Shown here one piece after another: positions 22,311 through 34,599 of a stretch of 64,000 nucleotides of DNA. Position 1 is the first letter of the stretch, and each line of letters opens with the position of its first letter. Below the pieces are notes generated by a model that was not told where the DNA came from, did no database searches, and saw only the letters and a list, made by a program, of their open reading frames with translations. The stretch is from Pegoplata infirma (lineage: Eukaryota > Arthropoda > Insecta > Diptera > Anthomyiidae). Both the position numbers and the translations under genes were made by a program. The stretch spans positions 159,594,622 through 159,658,621 of the forward strand of contig OY992539.1 in assembly GCA_963921195.1 (NCBI GenBank), read 5' to 3'.

Positions 22311-24048
22311 CAGGGACCAAAAATAACCGTTATGATTTCATAAAAATCGACCAAAAAAATTTAAAAAAGTTTGTTAATTATTTAACAGCAAATATATGAA
22401 GACACATTTTAGTTAAAAATTAACCAAAATTTGCAAAGATTTCTTAAAATTAATTTTTATTTTTTTATTCAAACTTTTCGGTTAATATTTGGATTTTTAT
22501 TTTCAACCTAAAAATAAAAGTTATTTTTTGATTTGTTTATTTAATCAAGAAATAACTTTTATTTCGATTTTTATTTTATTCAATCAATTTTGTAGATATA
22601 TGTATTTTACAAACGAATATGTGCATATGAATTGAATAGGTGATTATTAAATGTGAGAATTTTATTCAAAACTTTGTATCCTTTTCCATAATCTCTACAA
22701 GATCTGCAAAGCCCTATTATATCAAAAGACATTCCGGACGTTGGCCATTAAAGGCTGATTTTAGGGAAAATGTGGCAAATTAAAAATACAAAATTTGGTC
22801 CAAAATTCTGATTACAATCTTTGGACCAAAATCGCATGTTTCAGATTCTAAAATATTTTTTTTTTGTAATCTATACAAGATTTCTATTCATATTTTCAAG
22901 ACATTTCATATTAATGGACATTCAAAAACGAAGCATCCGGAAATAATCATTGAGAAAAGTAACGATGGCCTAAATCAGCATTACCCAGCAAAAACTTGGT
23001 AATGACACATCATTACCATTCGAATTACTAAGTAATGACAGAAAATTACCTTTAGCATTATTTTGAAATGTAAAATAATGGCTTACATAAGTCATTATAA
23101 TAAAATAAAAAAATTTCAGAACTAGATTTTCACTTTTTGACTCACTGTACATTATTTTGAATAAAAATAAAATGAAATTAAATATTTTTTTATTTTTTAA
23201 AATTTTTTTTTTAAATAATTTTTTCATTACCTATAAGTATATATGTAATTAGTTATTAATACTAGTTTGATAATCATTACATTTGGCACATTTGCTTGTA
23301 AATGTAATGGGAAAGGTAATTCGAATCAGAAGTAGTTATAACTTTTGAATTTCCCATTACACATTTCATTACTTGGTAATGCAAGTTTTTGCTGGGTATG
23401 GGCATAATCATAATGCTGATTTAGTGAAAAATATGATTAAAATCGCTGTTTTAGGATCATAAAATATTTTGCAATTGTTTACACAAGATTTTAAAAATTT
23501 TAGTCCAACAAAAATTTATTACAGGAAGCAACATCTGTGGACCAAATCCCAGTTTTAGAATTATTAAAATATTTTGTCCATAAATTACGCGAAACTTTGA
23601 GCAAATTTAACAAAACAAATCATACGAATTTTGATCAACAACTAAATTTCTTTGCGCGCTGTTTGTCTCAAACATTTACATGTGTATTCAAATTTATTTT
23701 ACACAATCCGCTCTTTAATGGCCATCGTCAATTTTCTTAAAGACTATTTGCGGATGCTTCAAAATGTATTTTTGTTAAACATATTTTGTTAAAATTTTAT
23801 TTTATTTATTTGAAAGTCAAATAAATTTGTTTGTTTTATTTTTGTTATTTATTTTGATTTTTATATTTGGTTATAAAATAACCGTTATTATATTTCAAAT
23901 AATAAAAATCAAAATATTGATTGAATATTTTAAATTTTAAAATAAAAATCGTTAGCAAACTGTTTGATTTTTGTTGAAATATAAAAATTTTAAAGTATTT
24001 AAAAGTTAGTAATTTTTTTAAATATAAATTATAACCGTTATGTCCCTG
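22311..24048. mobile_element. hAT-like element with perfect 8-bp duplication (1738 bp)
   Basis: Termini CAGGGACCAAAAATAACCG and near-complement GTTATGTCCCTG; exact GTTATTTC duplication at 22303-22310 and 24049-24056. Subterminal DNA is rich in TTATTTTTATTT words. An inner inverted repeat (GAAGCATCCG near 22930 against CGGATGCTTC near 23750) suggests a foldback interior. A smaller TA-flanked element is nested at 22984-23396. No transposase. Confidence 0.85.
22984..23396. mobile_element. TA-flanked MITE (413 bp)
   Basis: Begins CCCAGCAAAAACTTGGTAAT and ends with its near-complement, with TA at 22982-22983 and 23397-23398. Subterminal words are TGGTAATG/CATTACCA, repeated on both sides (AATTACC, TAATGACA). 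No coding capacity. Confidence 0.87.
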
Positions 24049-24056
24049 GTTATTTC

Positions 24057-24290
24057 TCGTGTGCCATAGTCAAATGTTATACATATTTGTGTTGGAAATA
24101 AATGTTAACATAGTTCTCCAAACATAAGTCTTAACAATTATGTTAACATAAGAAACGTCAAATTCATTAATTTGTTGATGGCGACATTTTGGAAAAATAC
24201 AAATATACAAAAAACATTCGCTTTATAATTAATAAATGTGGTTTTTGAAAGAAAGTAACTAAATAACGTTAAATTGAAGCTTTTTAATTT
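24057..24290. other. Spacer with TTAACATAA words
   Basis: Several ATGTTAACATA-type words, which recur near 30,550-30,650 beyond the GTCCGTCTGT repeat. This hints that the latter inserted into an older TTAACATAA element. Confidence 0.4.
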
Positions 24291-24817
24291 AAACAAGTGA
24301 GAGTGTTAAATTCGGCTGTGCCGAATTTTTTATACCCTCCAAAATGTAAAAAAAAAAAAAATGACAGGGGCGTTTTTTTTTGGGGGGGGGGAAGTTGATA
24401 GGATCAGTGGGGCACGTTGAGAGCACCTTCCCATCGCGATAAATGTACCAAATGTTTCATTTATTTAACAAAAATACAAAAAAACTTGTAAAAACGTGTA
24501 TTTTTTTAGAGGTTGGTTTAGTTCTTCAAGGGGGAACTTTTTTCCCCCTGGTCCGATTTGGCCAATTTCCGAACTTAACCTGCCTAGGAACATAAGACAT
24601 ATTTGTGCCAAACTTGAGGTTCCTAGCTCTTTTATTTTGGACTGCATCGTGTTAACTACAGACGGACGGACGGACGGATAGACGGACGGACGGACGGACA
24701 TCGCTAGAATGTCTTAGAATCGATCACTGATCAATAATATATATACTTTATGGGGTCCCCGACCGATATTTCGATGAGTTACACACGGAATGACAAAGTG
24801 AGTATACCCCCATACTG
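24291..24817. repeat. GTCCGTCTGT-type dispersed repeat, interrupted copy
   Basis: Starts TTAAATTCGGCTGTGCCGAA, then TATACCCTCC, a (GACG)n microsatellite at about 24660-24700 and a TATACTTTATGGGGTC phrase. It resumes after the inserted 5.64-kb element at 30462 with GTTGGAGGGTATAAAA, the expected closing phrase of this repeat. Confidence 0.8.
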
Positions 24818-25135
24818 TACACCCAAAAAAAAACAATTGTGAAATTATTTAATTTTAGGGTATAATTTACCTAAGATTTTTCGCAGGAATCCAACTTGAA
24901 AAGTTTCTTTGCATATTACCGGAATCAACTTAGGTAAACTTACAAAATGCATTTAAGCATTATTTCAAATTTTATTTTGTTTATTTATCCACTATATTTA
25001 AATAAATGGTACAGTTTGATTGGTCAAATAACATATTTTTTTTAGGTTTTATATATCCCCTTCCATACAAAATGCTCAATATTATAAATTTTAATTACAT
25101 TTATTTTTAATATTTGTTTTTAATACACTCATAGA

Positions 25136-25972
25136 AATATCTTAGTACACTCATAGAAATATCTTAGTAGAAAAATTAGTAAACCCATTGTAGATCAAGT
25201 TTTACAGAATATTGCCGTATTCAACAAAAATTAATGTTGATATCGTTGAATAATCAGTAAATTTGAATCAACTATTTACAACGCTTATACAGAATTCAAT
25301 AGATAAAACCAAAAAAGAAAAAAACAACCCTGTTCGTTCAATTTCGTATTATTAAGTTGGTAGCAATGCATTGCAATGTGAAATTTGTTTGTCTCTTATA
25401 AAATTATTTTATGTGTTTGTTTCTTATAAAAATATTTAATATTATAAAAATAAATAAAAATAGGATCTGATGATCAGATTCTGATCTGTAAATATTTGGT
25501 AAGTAATAAAATACATTGATTACTTTATGTATTCATAATATATTATAATTTTTTTTTTTTTGTTTTTTTTAAGGTTTTTGATTTGGTGTCATTAGAAAAC
25601 TGGAGAATGGCTTACGAGTGCAAAACATAAATAAACGAAGTGTGTGTGAAAATCTTGTTTAAATATTGCAGCTTAAAAAGCCGGTGATAATTCTAAAAAA
25701 TATTGTTTGATATATTGATTTATACTTAATAAAAGAATATTTACAAATAACAAGCTTTTTTTTAATAAAATTTCTTATATCAACAAAAATATGAGTTGAG
25801 TTTACAAAAAATACGAGTTGATTTACAAAAAAACGAGTTGATCAACTATTACAAAAACTGACAACAATTTTTATTGAAATCAACATAAATATTTGTAGGG
25901 TCAAAATCAACAATGATTTCTGTTGAATTTACAGCGATTTTCTTTGGGAATACAATGATTTTTGGTTGAGTG
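25136..25972. repeat. GTTGAT-word element, copy 1
   Basis: Bounded by TA/CACTCATAGAAATATC on the left (this 22-bp start is itself tandemly doubled) and TTTTTGGTTGAGTG/TA on the right. Words TTGATATTA, ATCAACA and GAGTTGA occur throughout in both orientations. Probably a nested TA-flanked element. Confidence 0.65.
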
Positions 25973-26697
25973 TAGAAAAATTAGTAAACCCATTGTAGAT
26001 CAAGTTTTACAGAATTTAACAAAAATCAATGTTGATATTACAAAATTCAATAGTTGAAAAATACATAGTTGTAAAAAATTGTATAAAATATAAGTACATG
26101 AAATGTGCAACACTGTTTTTGCTGATCGCCATTTGTAAATTTTTGTTGTCTTGTAGAGAAGGGATGTTTCTCAAAAAAATCTTTTTTATAAGAAAATATT
26201 TGGTGAGTAATTAAATATATTTGTTATTTAATTCATTAATAAAGCAATTTTTTATTTTTGTTTAGCAATTTGTGATTTGGAATCTTTCTAAAAACTCTAG
26301 AAGCTAATCACGTAAAATGATTGCCGACAGCAAAACAACAGCGAAATACATCACAGTCCAAGGAAACAAAAAAATATCTAAAAACAAACTAAGTTTATGC
26401 AAAAATAATGAGTTAATGAAAACCACGAAAAAATATTGTGAAAATATTCAATTAAATAAAATAACATTTACAACACAAATAAGAATTTCATTTTAATAAA
26501 TAAAATTGCATGAATATACAAAACAAAACGAGTATGATTAACAAAAATACGAATAGAACCAACAAAAATACGAGTTAATCAGCTTTTACAAAAACTGACA
26601 ACAATTAATGTTGATATTTGTAGGGTCAAAATCGACAATGATTTCTGTTGAATTTACAACGATTTTCTTTGGGAATACAATGATTTTTGGTTGAGTG
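25973..26697. repeat. GTTGAT-word element, copy 2
   Basis: Direct repeat of most of copy 1, beginning at TAGAAAAATTAGTAAACCC and ending TTTTTGGTTGAGTG/TA. It lacks the outer 22-bp start. The head-to-tail arrangement suggests a local tandem duplication or insertion at the shared TA. Confidence 0.65.
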
Positions 26698-26759
26698 TAT
26701 AAAGGACAATTTTATAATAAAACATAAATACTAACAAGCTTAAAATAAATACTTAGCAT

Positions 26760-29700
26760 GATCAGTGACAACTAAATTTTTCTATAGAAACTTTCTCAAA
26801 GACAATTTTTCTATAGAAAAAAAGACAATTCTTTAGAAAATTTCTGATAATTTTCTATAGAAACTTTCTGAAAGACAATTCTTCTATAGAAAATTTCTGA
26901 AAGACTATTTTTCTATAAAAAATTTCTAAAAGACAGATTTACTACACAAAATTTTTAACAGACAATTTTTTTAAAAAATTTCTCAAAGACAATTCTTCTA
27001 TAGAAAATTTCCAATAGACAATTTTTCTATAGAAAATTTTTCAAAGACAATTTTTTTATAGAAACTTTTTGAGAAATAATTTTTCTACAGAAAATTTCTG
27101 AAAGAAAATACTTTTATAAAAAATTTCTTAAAGTAAAATTTTCTATAGAAATTTTCTCAAAGACAATTCTTCTATAGCAAACTCCTGAAAGACAGTTTTT
27201 CTATAGAAACTTTCTGAACGCCAATTTTTCTATAGAAAATTTCTGAAAGAAAATTTTTCGATAGAAAATTTCTGGTTGACAATTTTTCTATAGAAAATTT
27301 CTGAAAGATAATTTTTCTATAGAAAGTTTTTGACGACAATTTTTCTATAGAAAACTTTTTCAAGCCAATTTTTTTATAGAAAATTTCTATAAAAAATTTC
27401 TCAAAGACAATTTTTCTATAAAAAATTTCACAAAGATAATTCTTTAATAGAAAATGTTTTAAAGATAATTTTTCTATAGAAAATTTCCCAAAGACAATTA
27501 TTCTACAGAAAATTCCTCAAAGACAATTCTTTAATAGAAAATGTTTTAACACCAATTTTTCTATAGAAAATTGGTTTTAAACCAATTAAAAAAGATAATT
27601 TTTCTATAGAAAATTTCACAAAGATAATTTTTCATAGAAAATTTCTGAAAGGCAATTTTTCTGTAGAAATTTTCTGAAAGACAATTCTTCTATAGAAAAT
27701 TTTTCGATAGAAAATTTCTGGAAGACAATTTTTCTATAGAAAATTTCTGAAAGACAATTTTTCTAAAAAAAATTTTTGAAAGTTAATTTTTCTATAGAAA
27801 ATTTTTGAACAACAATTTTTCTATAGAAAATTTTTTATAGAAAGTTTCTAAAAGACAATTTTTCTGTAGAATATTTCTCAAAGACAATTTTTCTATATAA
27901 AATTTCTGAAAGACAGGTTTTCTGTAGAAAATTTCTGAAAGACAATCTTTCTATGGAAACTTTCTCAAACACAATTTTTCTATAGAATACTTCTGAAAGG
28001 AAAATTTCATAGAAAAATTCTCAAAGACAATTATTCTATAGAAAATTTCTTAGACAATATTTCTATAGAAAATTTCTGAGAGAAATTTTTCTAGAGAATA
28101 TTTTTGAAAAATAATTTTCCATAGAAAAATTCTCAAAGACAATTCTCAAGGACAATTTTTCTACAGAAAATTTCTCAAAGACAATTCTTCAATAGAAAAT
28201 TTTTTAAAGACAATTTTTCTATAGAAAATTTCCCAAAGATAATTTTTATATAGAAAATTTCTCAAAGATTATTTTTTAACAGAAAATTTAAAAAAAAATT
28301 TCTATAGAAACTTTCTCAAAGACAATTTTTCGATAAAAAATTTCTCAAAGACAATTGTTTATAGAAAATTGCTGAGAGACAATTTTTCTGCAGAAAATTT
28401 CTGAAAAACAATTTTTCTATATAAAATTTCTAAAAGGCAGGTTTTCTATAGAAAATTTCTGAAAAAAAAATTTTTCTGAGAGACAATTTTTTTTCAGAAA
28501 ATTTCTGAAAGAAAATTTTTCTATAGAAAATTTCTGAAAGACAGGTTTTCAGAGAAAATTTCTAAAAGAAAATTTTTCTGTAGAAAATTTCTGAAAAAAT
28601 TTTCATAAAAAATTTCTCAAAGACAATTTGTTTATAGAAAATTTCTCAAGGACAATTTTTCTATAGAACATTTCTGAAAGTCGATTTTTCTATAGAAAAT
28701 TTCTGACAATTTTTCTATAGAAAATTTCTTAAAGACAATTTTTCTATAAAACTTTCTCAAAGACAATTTTTAAATAGAAAATTTTTCAAATACAATTTTT
28801 CTATAGAAAATGTCTTAAAGGCATTTTTTTTCTATAGAAAATTTTTGAAAGACAATTTTTCATAGAAACTTTTTCAAAGACAATTTTGGTAAAGAAAATT
28901 TCTTAAAGATAATTTTTCTATAGAAAAGACAGTTTTTCTATAGAAAATTATTCTGTAAAAAATTTCGTAAAAACAACTTTTCTTTAGATATTTTTTGTTT
29001 TTTTTAGAAAGTATCTATAGAAAAATTGTCTTTCAGAAATTTTCTGTAAAAAAATTGTCTTTCAGACATTTCTAGAGAAAAATTGTCTTTAAGAAATTTT
29101 CTATGGAAAAATTGACTTTGAGAAATTTTTAAAGAAAAATTGTCTTAATTCATATTTTCTATAGAAATTTTTTATAAAAAAATTGTATTTAAAAAATTTT
29201 TTATAGAAAACTTGTCTTTAAGAAATTTTCTATAGAAAAATTGTCTTTGAGAAATTTTTATACAAAAATTGTTTTTAGAGATATTTTCTATGGAAATATT
29301 GCTTGAAAATTTTTTTATAAAAAAATTTTCTAAAGAAAAATTGTCTTTCAGAAATTCAATATAGAAAACCCTCTTTCAGAAATTTTGTATAGAGAAATTG
29401 ACAATAAGAATTTTTTTATAGAAAAATTGTCTTTAGTTATTTTCTATAGAAAAAGTGCCTTTGTAAAATTTTCTATATACAAATTTTTGTTCTGTAGAAA
29501 AATTCTGTAATTCTGAGAATTTTTTTCTATTGAAAAATTCTCTATTTCTGAGAAATTTTTTCTATAGAAAAACTCTTGCATTTTGAGACAATTTTTCTAT
29601 AAAAAAAGTCGTAAATTCTTAAACAATTTTTCTATAGAAAAAATCTCAGATTCTGACACAATTTTTCTACAGAACAAATTTTAGATTCTGTGACAATTTT

Positions 29701-29860
29701 TCTACAGAAAAAGTCTCAGGTTCTGATACAATTTTTCTATAGAAAAAATCTTAGATTCTAAGACAATTTTTCTTTAGAACAATTTTCAGATTCTGAGACA
29801 ATTGTTCTATAGAAAGTACCATATTGTGAGACTATTTTTCTAAAGAACTTTTTCTGTAGA
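26760..29860. repeat. Minisatellite, about 28-30-bp unit, with orientation switch
   Basis: About 100 units of TTTTTCTATAGAAAATTTCT plus GAAAGACAA spacer. Until about 28,980 the order is GACAATTTTTCTATAGAAAA; from about 29,010 it is TTTTCTATAGAAAAATTGTC, the complement. From about 29,480 the spacer changes to CTCAGATTCTGAGAC, the same spacer as in the 1.0-2.7 kb array. Small frames here are artefacts. Confidence 0.9.
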
Positions 29861-30461
29861 TGCTAAATTATCACTAACCGGAATTTGCAATCAAAAACCT
29901 CAAGTCATTTTCTGGAACTGCTTTGGTGTCTACTATTGAACCAACACTGCGAACCGGAGACCAATTGTTTTATGTTTTTTATGGCGTTCCTTAAAATTTA
30001 AACTGCCTACATTGGGTGGAGATTCCAAGTAATCTATTTTTACAAGTTCCGATTAAACCACCACCGTCTGCAACTGAAAGTAAATATTTTGGTTAATATA
30101 CGTTTATCAAATATATAAACACATTATTTTTGCTTAACTTTTTAATTAATTAAATAAATTTGTTCCTCATACATATATTTTATAAAAAAATTAAAAACAA
30201 TTTGTTGTCAATGTGTTGTTTACAATGTGGCATTAATATGTCGACTTTATCGAATTAAATTTATTTATATTTATAAAAAAAAACTTAGGTAAAAGATTCA
30301 AGTTTGTGTATGTTAAATTTAATATTGTAAACAATGCTATTTTACAAAATAAATGTCATATACAATTTAGTTAAAACTTAAGCAATTTCTTGAACTCAAT
30401 ATAAAAAAAATTTACCTAAGTCACATTAGACTGTTTAACACTAGTTATTTTTTTGGGTGTA

Positions 30462-30700
30462 GTTGGAGGGTATAAAAAAAATGTGTTATATGTATTAAAA
30501 AAATAAATAAAAAATAAAATCCAAACGACCTTCATCAACGAATTCCTGAAAAAAAATGAGTTAACATAAATTACGATTACACCACCCTTTAACATAAAAT
30601 GAAAATACAAAAAAATTCTGCCGACGTTATCTCTTATGTTATCTACAATTTTATGTTGGTGGAGCCGGAGCGTTAGGACGTTTCTGTTGTAAAATGTGCA
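30462..30700. other. End of the GTCCGTCTGT repeat and TTAACATAA-rich spacer
   Basis: GGAGGGTATAAAA closes the interrupted repeat; beyond it lie AT-rich DNA with TTAACATAAA words and a GTTGGTGGAGCCGG phrase that matches the complement of CCGGCTCCACC near 22,245. Confidence 0.45.
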
Positions 30701-30880
30701 TTTTTTCGCAAAGTGATTAGTTGTAGAAAGAAAGCGCTAAAGGCGCTAAATAAAAAAGTGAAAACGCGCCAGTTCAGCGCCTTTTTAAAAAACGCGCTAG
30801 ATCTAAAAAATGCGCTTTTTGAATGGTCAGAAAGCGCTAAATCTAGCGCGAAACGCGCTGAATTGGCATCGCTGCACTCA
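30701..30880. repeat. hAT-like subterminal array, AAAGCGCTAAA words
   Basis: Dense AAAGCGCTAAA, AACGCGC and CTAGCGCG words leading to the terminus GAATTGGCATCGCTG. It mirrors the terminus at 21,951. Confidence 0.55.
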
Positions 30881-32160
30881 CTGATGCCAACTTTTTTTGA
30901 CAAAAACCCGCTAAATCAAGAAAAAAATCTCCAGAAAACACCAGATTCAAAAACAGAAAACGAATTTAGCTATTTAATAGCTAAATAGCATGAAATTTGA
31001 AATGTAACGGTTTTTTGAAAAAAAATATAACGGTTTTTTAAATAATGTATGTATGTATTAGCTATAGAGTTTTTCACGGGAATTCCCGTAAATTTTCGAT
31101 CCCGAAATCCGGGGAAATAGAGCGGGAATTCCCGGGAATTTTCATTTCATTGAAATTGTTGATTCGACTTCTATTGATCATTTTGTATGTGATCTTTAGA
31201 GATTTTATTAATAATTGATGGCAGAAACGTACGCAGGGACCAGGAGGGCTTAAAAAGTATTCCAAGAGAGACCTAACTAACAAATATCATAAAATCTGAG
31301 ACATACGAAATGAAAAAAGTCTCACAATATCTAAATCTTCGAAAGGATATAATTATCAGAACCTGATACTTTTTTTCAGAAGCTGAAAAATGTTCTTTCT
31401 GAGACCTGCATTAGAAAAATTTGCAGTATGATAATTTGTTTCTATAGAAAATATTTATGTCTCTGGACATGATTCTTTTTAAATCGATAAATTTATATAA
31501 AATCTATGTAAGGAATGACTCTGAAATTAACGGATTTTTCTTTTAGAAACCAGAATTTTTAAATTTCTTTAATAATTTTTTGGAGTAAATTTTCTTACAA
31601 TTTCATTTCTCTGAAACATTTACATTCAGTTTCAGAGACACAATTGAGAACTTTCTCTGAATCAGTTTCATTGTGTTTTAGAGACAAAGCGTTGAGAACG
31701 AATTGTAAAAATGAACGGAGGTGAACTGGAATAAATAAGAAATTTTTATTATAAAAACGTAAAATAACATATTCCCTTAAAAATTCTTTTAAAAGACTTC
31801 GACATATTACGGCCGTTTTTTCTATAAAAATAGTTCTTTTTTTTCTCGAATCTTATTTTTTGTTTGTTTTAAAGGTACAAAATAAGATTTGAATGGTGTT
31901 AATAAACATTATAAATAGTGTAATCGCATTCATAAGGTTTAAATATATTTTTTAACAAAATTTTTGGGTTTTTAGTTTCTGCAGGAATTCCCGGGATCCC
32001 GAGAAATTTAAAAATGAATTCCGCTTTTCCGGGAAATAAAAAAAACAAGATTTTTATTCAAAAATTGTTGACTGGTCGCTTTACAAGTCTGCTCGTCTAA
32101 ACGGCTCTTTAATAATACCAAAAATTTAAAAAGTGTGTAAAATTTCAAGTTTTTTCTATT
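30881..32160. other. Mixed repeat DNA with CGGGAATTCCCG words
   Basis: Begins with another hAT-like end (CACTGATGCCAACTTT). The palindromic word CGGGAATTCCCG occurs near 31,080 and 31,125, and GGAATTCCCGGGATCCCG near 31,985; these may be the two ends of an about 1-kb element. No open frame of interest. Confidence 0.4.
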
Positions 32161-32425
32161 GTTAGGTTGTGGCTGGTGAAAATCGCTAGATTTCCCGCTG
32201 CCCGCTAAATCACTTTTTTTCCCGCTAGACGGAAAATAAAAACGCTAGTTTTAGCGGGAAAAACACCAAATTGGCAACAGTGAATTTTTCCCACTAAATC
32301 CAAACAAAAAGCGCTACATTTTCCCGCTAAAACACAGTTCCCGCTAAAACCAATTTTCCCCCGCTAAATCCAAACAAAAAGCGCTAGATTTAGCGGGAAA
32401 ACCTCCAACTTGGCAACAGTGCATA
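32161..32425. repeat. Inverted hAT-like terminus, CCCGCTAAA words
   Basis: Repeated CCCGCTAAA and AAAAAGCGCTA words ending ACTTGGCAACAGTG. This is the inverted counterpart of the left end of the element at 33278. A second TTGGCAACAGTG at about 32,280 marks another truncated end. Confidence 0.65.
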
Positions 32426-33269
32426 TTTTTAAAATTTCTGTCAAGTAGAGTTGCCATATGTTCAACAAAATATGCTAATTTTTCCAATTGGAGTTGATAT
32501 ATTGTGTGTGTGTTGCAAACAAAAAACATTGTGTACCACGGTTGGGAAATGTGGCACAATAGTGCCATTTTTGGCACTATTGAATGGTCTGTGGCACCAC
32601 AAAAAACAGTTTTGGCCCTTTTTCATTCTCTGCAAATATTGTCAAAATTTAAAAAAAAATATTTTTACTTAAATTTAATTATTACACAAAAGGCAAAAAG
32701 TATTATTTTTTCTCCTTTTCCCAGGAAAATTTTTTGGAACAAATTCCTGGTTTGAATATATTCTACGGTAATCACAACAAAATTTTCTATGTAAAATTAT
32801 TTTTCAAAAAAACTATTTGCTCTAAAAAACGATTGCTTTCGGGACAATTTCAAACAAAAATCATTGATTCTGGAACGTTAAGTAGAACCGGTTGCGGGGT
32901 AAAGTGAAAGGTTCCTTTCATACAAATGTACCACTCTAGAACCGGTCCTAAACTGGTCACCTTTCCCGCAGGAACAATTTTACTGTCAAAACTGGCCATT
33001 AAAAAAAAGGAATAAGTTGCGTGATATTTAATAAGAAAATTATTGATTTTTTGGCCCTTTTCAACCCATTTTGGCCCTTTTTATCCTTCAACTTGGCACT
33101 AATTGAAAATTCTGAAATACCAACACTGTTGTGTACCAGTTTTTAAGGGATCACTAAAGAAAAAAAATAAATGTGTAACTGATGTGAGCGTCATTTTCTT
33201 TATAAAATGTGTCCGGTCGTCTGTCGTTTAATTTTAATGCGTCGCTCTCTCTTTTGATGTGGTTCGTCG
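32426..33269. other. Unassigned spacer between opposed hAT-like ends
   Basis: Contains TGGCACTATTG and GGCCCTTTTT words near 32,550-32,640 and 33,045-33,110, which look like subterminal words of another element. No open frame supported. Confidence 0.4.
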
Positions 33270-33277
33270 TCGGTGGT

Positions 33278-33773
33278 CACTGTTGCCAAGTTGGAGGTTT
33301 TCCCGCTAAATCTAGCGCTTTTTGTTTGGATTTAGCGGGGGGAAATTGGTTTTAGCGGGAACGGTGCTTTAGCGGGAAAATCTAGCGCTTTTTATTTGGA
33401 TTTAGTGGGACAAATTTTGAGGTTTTTCCCAATTTTTCTTTTCAATCGAAAACGCCAAGTTTGTCGAATTTTAGCGCTTTTTTTTGTAATTTAGCGGGAG
33501 AATTTTGTATTTTCCCACTAAAATTTTTTCGACCGTTTCTTGCGCGTTTTTAATGAAAAGTAAATTTTCGTAGAAAAAATAATTTGGAGGTTTTTTTTTT
33601 TAATTTTTCTTTTTTGTCAATCAAAAATGCCAAGTTTTTCGGTTTTCAGCGCTTTTTTTTGTAATTTAGCGGGAAAATTTTAAATATTCCCCGCTAAATT
33701 AATTTTTGGCGGTTTCTAGCGCTTTTTTTTGTCAAATTTAGAGGTTTTTGGTTAAAAATAGTTGGCAACAGTG
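33278..33773. mobile_element. hAT-type MITE (496 bp)
   Basis: Begins CACTGTTGCCAAGTTGG and ends AGTTGGCAACAGTG; exact 8-bp duplication TCGGTGGT at 33270-33277 and 33774-33781. The interior is almost entirely TTTAGCGGGAAAA and CTAGCGCTTTTT words, that is, subterminal-type repeats fill the element. No coding capacity. Confidence 0.9.
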
Positions 33774-33803
33774 TCGGTGGTGCCAATTGTGACTGGCCTC
33801 TAA

Positions 33804-34333
33804 CACCCGGTCTAGATTAGCAATCATCACTTCCATCATACGTCACAATCGATAGTAATGGCTGTGATTGCTAATCCGGACAGTTGTATACAATGATGGT
33901 ATACAATTGATGGTAGAGCGCCTGTTCTACTATAGATTGCTAGCAATCAAGTATCTATCACCCGTTCTAGATTAGCAACCAACAAAGCAACCATAGAGGG
34001 TGTTCAGTGTTACATTTGACGTTTGCAAACGCCAAACTCGATAGTAAGCAATGGTAGTAATTTCATATAGATACTTGATTGCTAGCAATCTATAGTAGAA
34101 CAGGCGCTCTACCATCAATTGTATACCATCATTGTATACAACTGTCCGGATTAGCAATCACAGCCATTACTATCGATTGTGACGTATGATGGAAGTGATG
34201 ATTGCTAATCTAGACCGGGTGTATATGAAGTTGCTAACCATTGCTTACTATCGAGTTTGGCGTTTGTAAACGTCAAATGTAACACTGAACACCCTCTATG
34301 GTTGCTTTGTTGGTTGCTAATCTAGAACGGGTG
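33804..34333 (+). mobile_element. 263-bp palindromic MITE, copy A, split by copy B
   Basis: Left part 33804-33958, right part 34225-34333. Termini CACCCGGTCTAGATTAGCAA and TTGCTAATCTAGAACGGGTG; TAA at 33801-33803 and 34334-34336. Copy B is inserted in it at TAT. The uninterrupted copy C shows the empty site. Confidence 0.93.
33959..34221 (-). mobile_element. 263-bp palindromic MITE, copy B, inserted in copy A
   Basis: Opposite orientation to A and C; flanked by TAT at 33956-33958 and 34222-34224. Same termini. Its 61-codon frame is the exact inverted partner of the frame in copy C, differing by one residue, which shows very recent duplication. Confidence 0.93.
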
Positions 34334-34336
34334 TAA

Positions 34337-34599
34337 CACCCGGTCTAGATTAGCAATCATCACTTCCATCATACGTCACAATCGATAGTAATGGCTGTGA
34401 TTGCTAATCCGGACAGTTGTATACAATGATGGTATACAATTGATGGTAGAGCGCCTGTTCTACTATAGATTGCTAGCAATCAAGTGTCTATATGAAATTA
34501 CTACCATTGCTTACTATCGAGTTTGGCGTTTGCAAACGTCAAATGTAACACTGAACACCCTCTATGGTTGCTTTGTTGGTTGCTAATCTAGAACGGGTG
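34337..34599 (+). mobile_element. 263-bp palindromic MITE, copy C
   Basis: Complete, with TAA at 34334-34336 and 34600-34602. It shares a single TAA with copy A, consistent with insertion of one copy into the target duplication of the other. A 3-bp TAA duplication fits PIF/Harbinger-like transposition, although the CACCCG terminus is not a classic Harbinger end. Confidence 0.93.

Larger units (their letters stand above)
24820..30459. mobile_element. TA-flanked inverted-repeat element with giant minisatellite (5640 bp)
   Basis: Begins CACCCAAAAAAAAACAATTG and ends TTATTTTTTTGGGTG, with TA at 24818-24819 and 30460-30461. The joined flanks restore the ...ATACTG/TA/GTTGGAGGGTAT phrase of the host repeat. 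Subterminal words are TTACCTAAG and its complement (near 24870-24950 and 30290-30420). Inside are two tandem copies of an ATCAACA-rich repeat (25136-26697) and about 3 kb of minisatellite (26760-29860). No transposase. Confidence 0.88.

Noticed and set aside
21951..30880. A single 8.9-kb hAT element spanning CAGTGATGCC to GGCATCGCTG
   Set aside because: The ends are alike but the flanking 8-mers do not match, so two separate truncated ends are equally likely.
33972..34586. Two 61-codon frames with nearly identical products
   Set aside because: They are the same MITE read in opposite orientation, not a conserved peptide.
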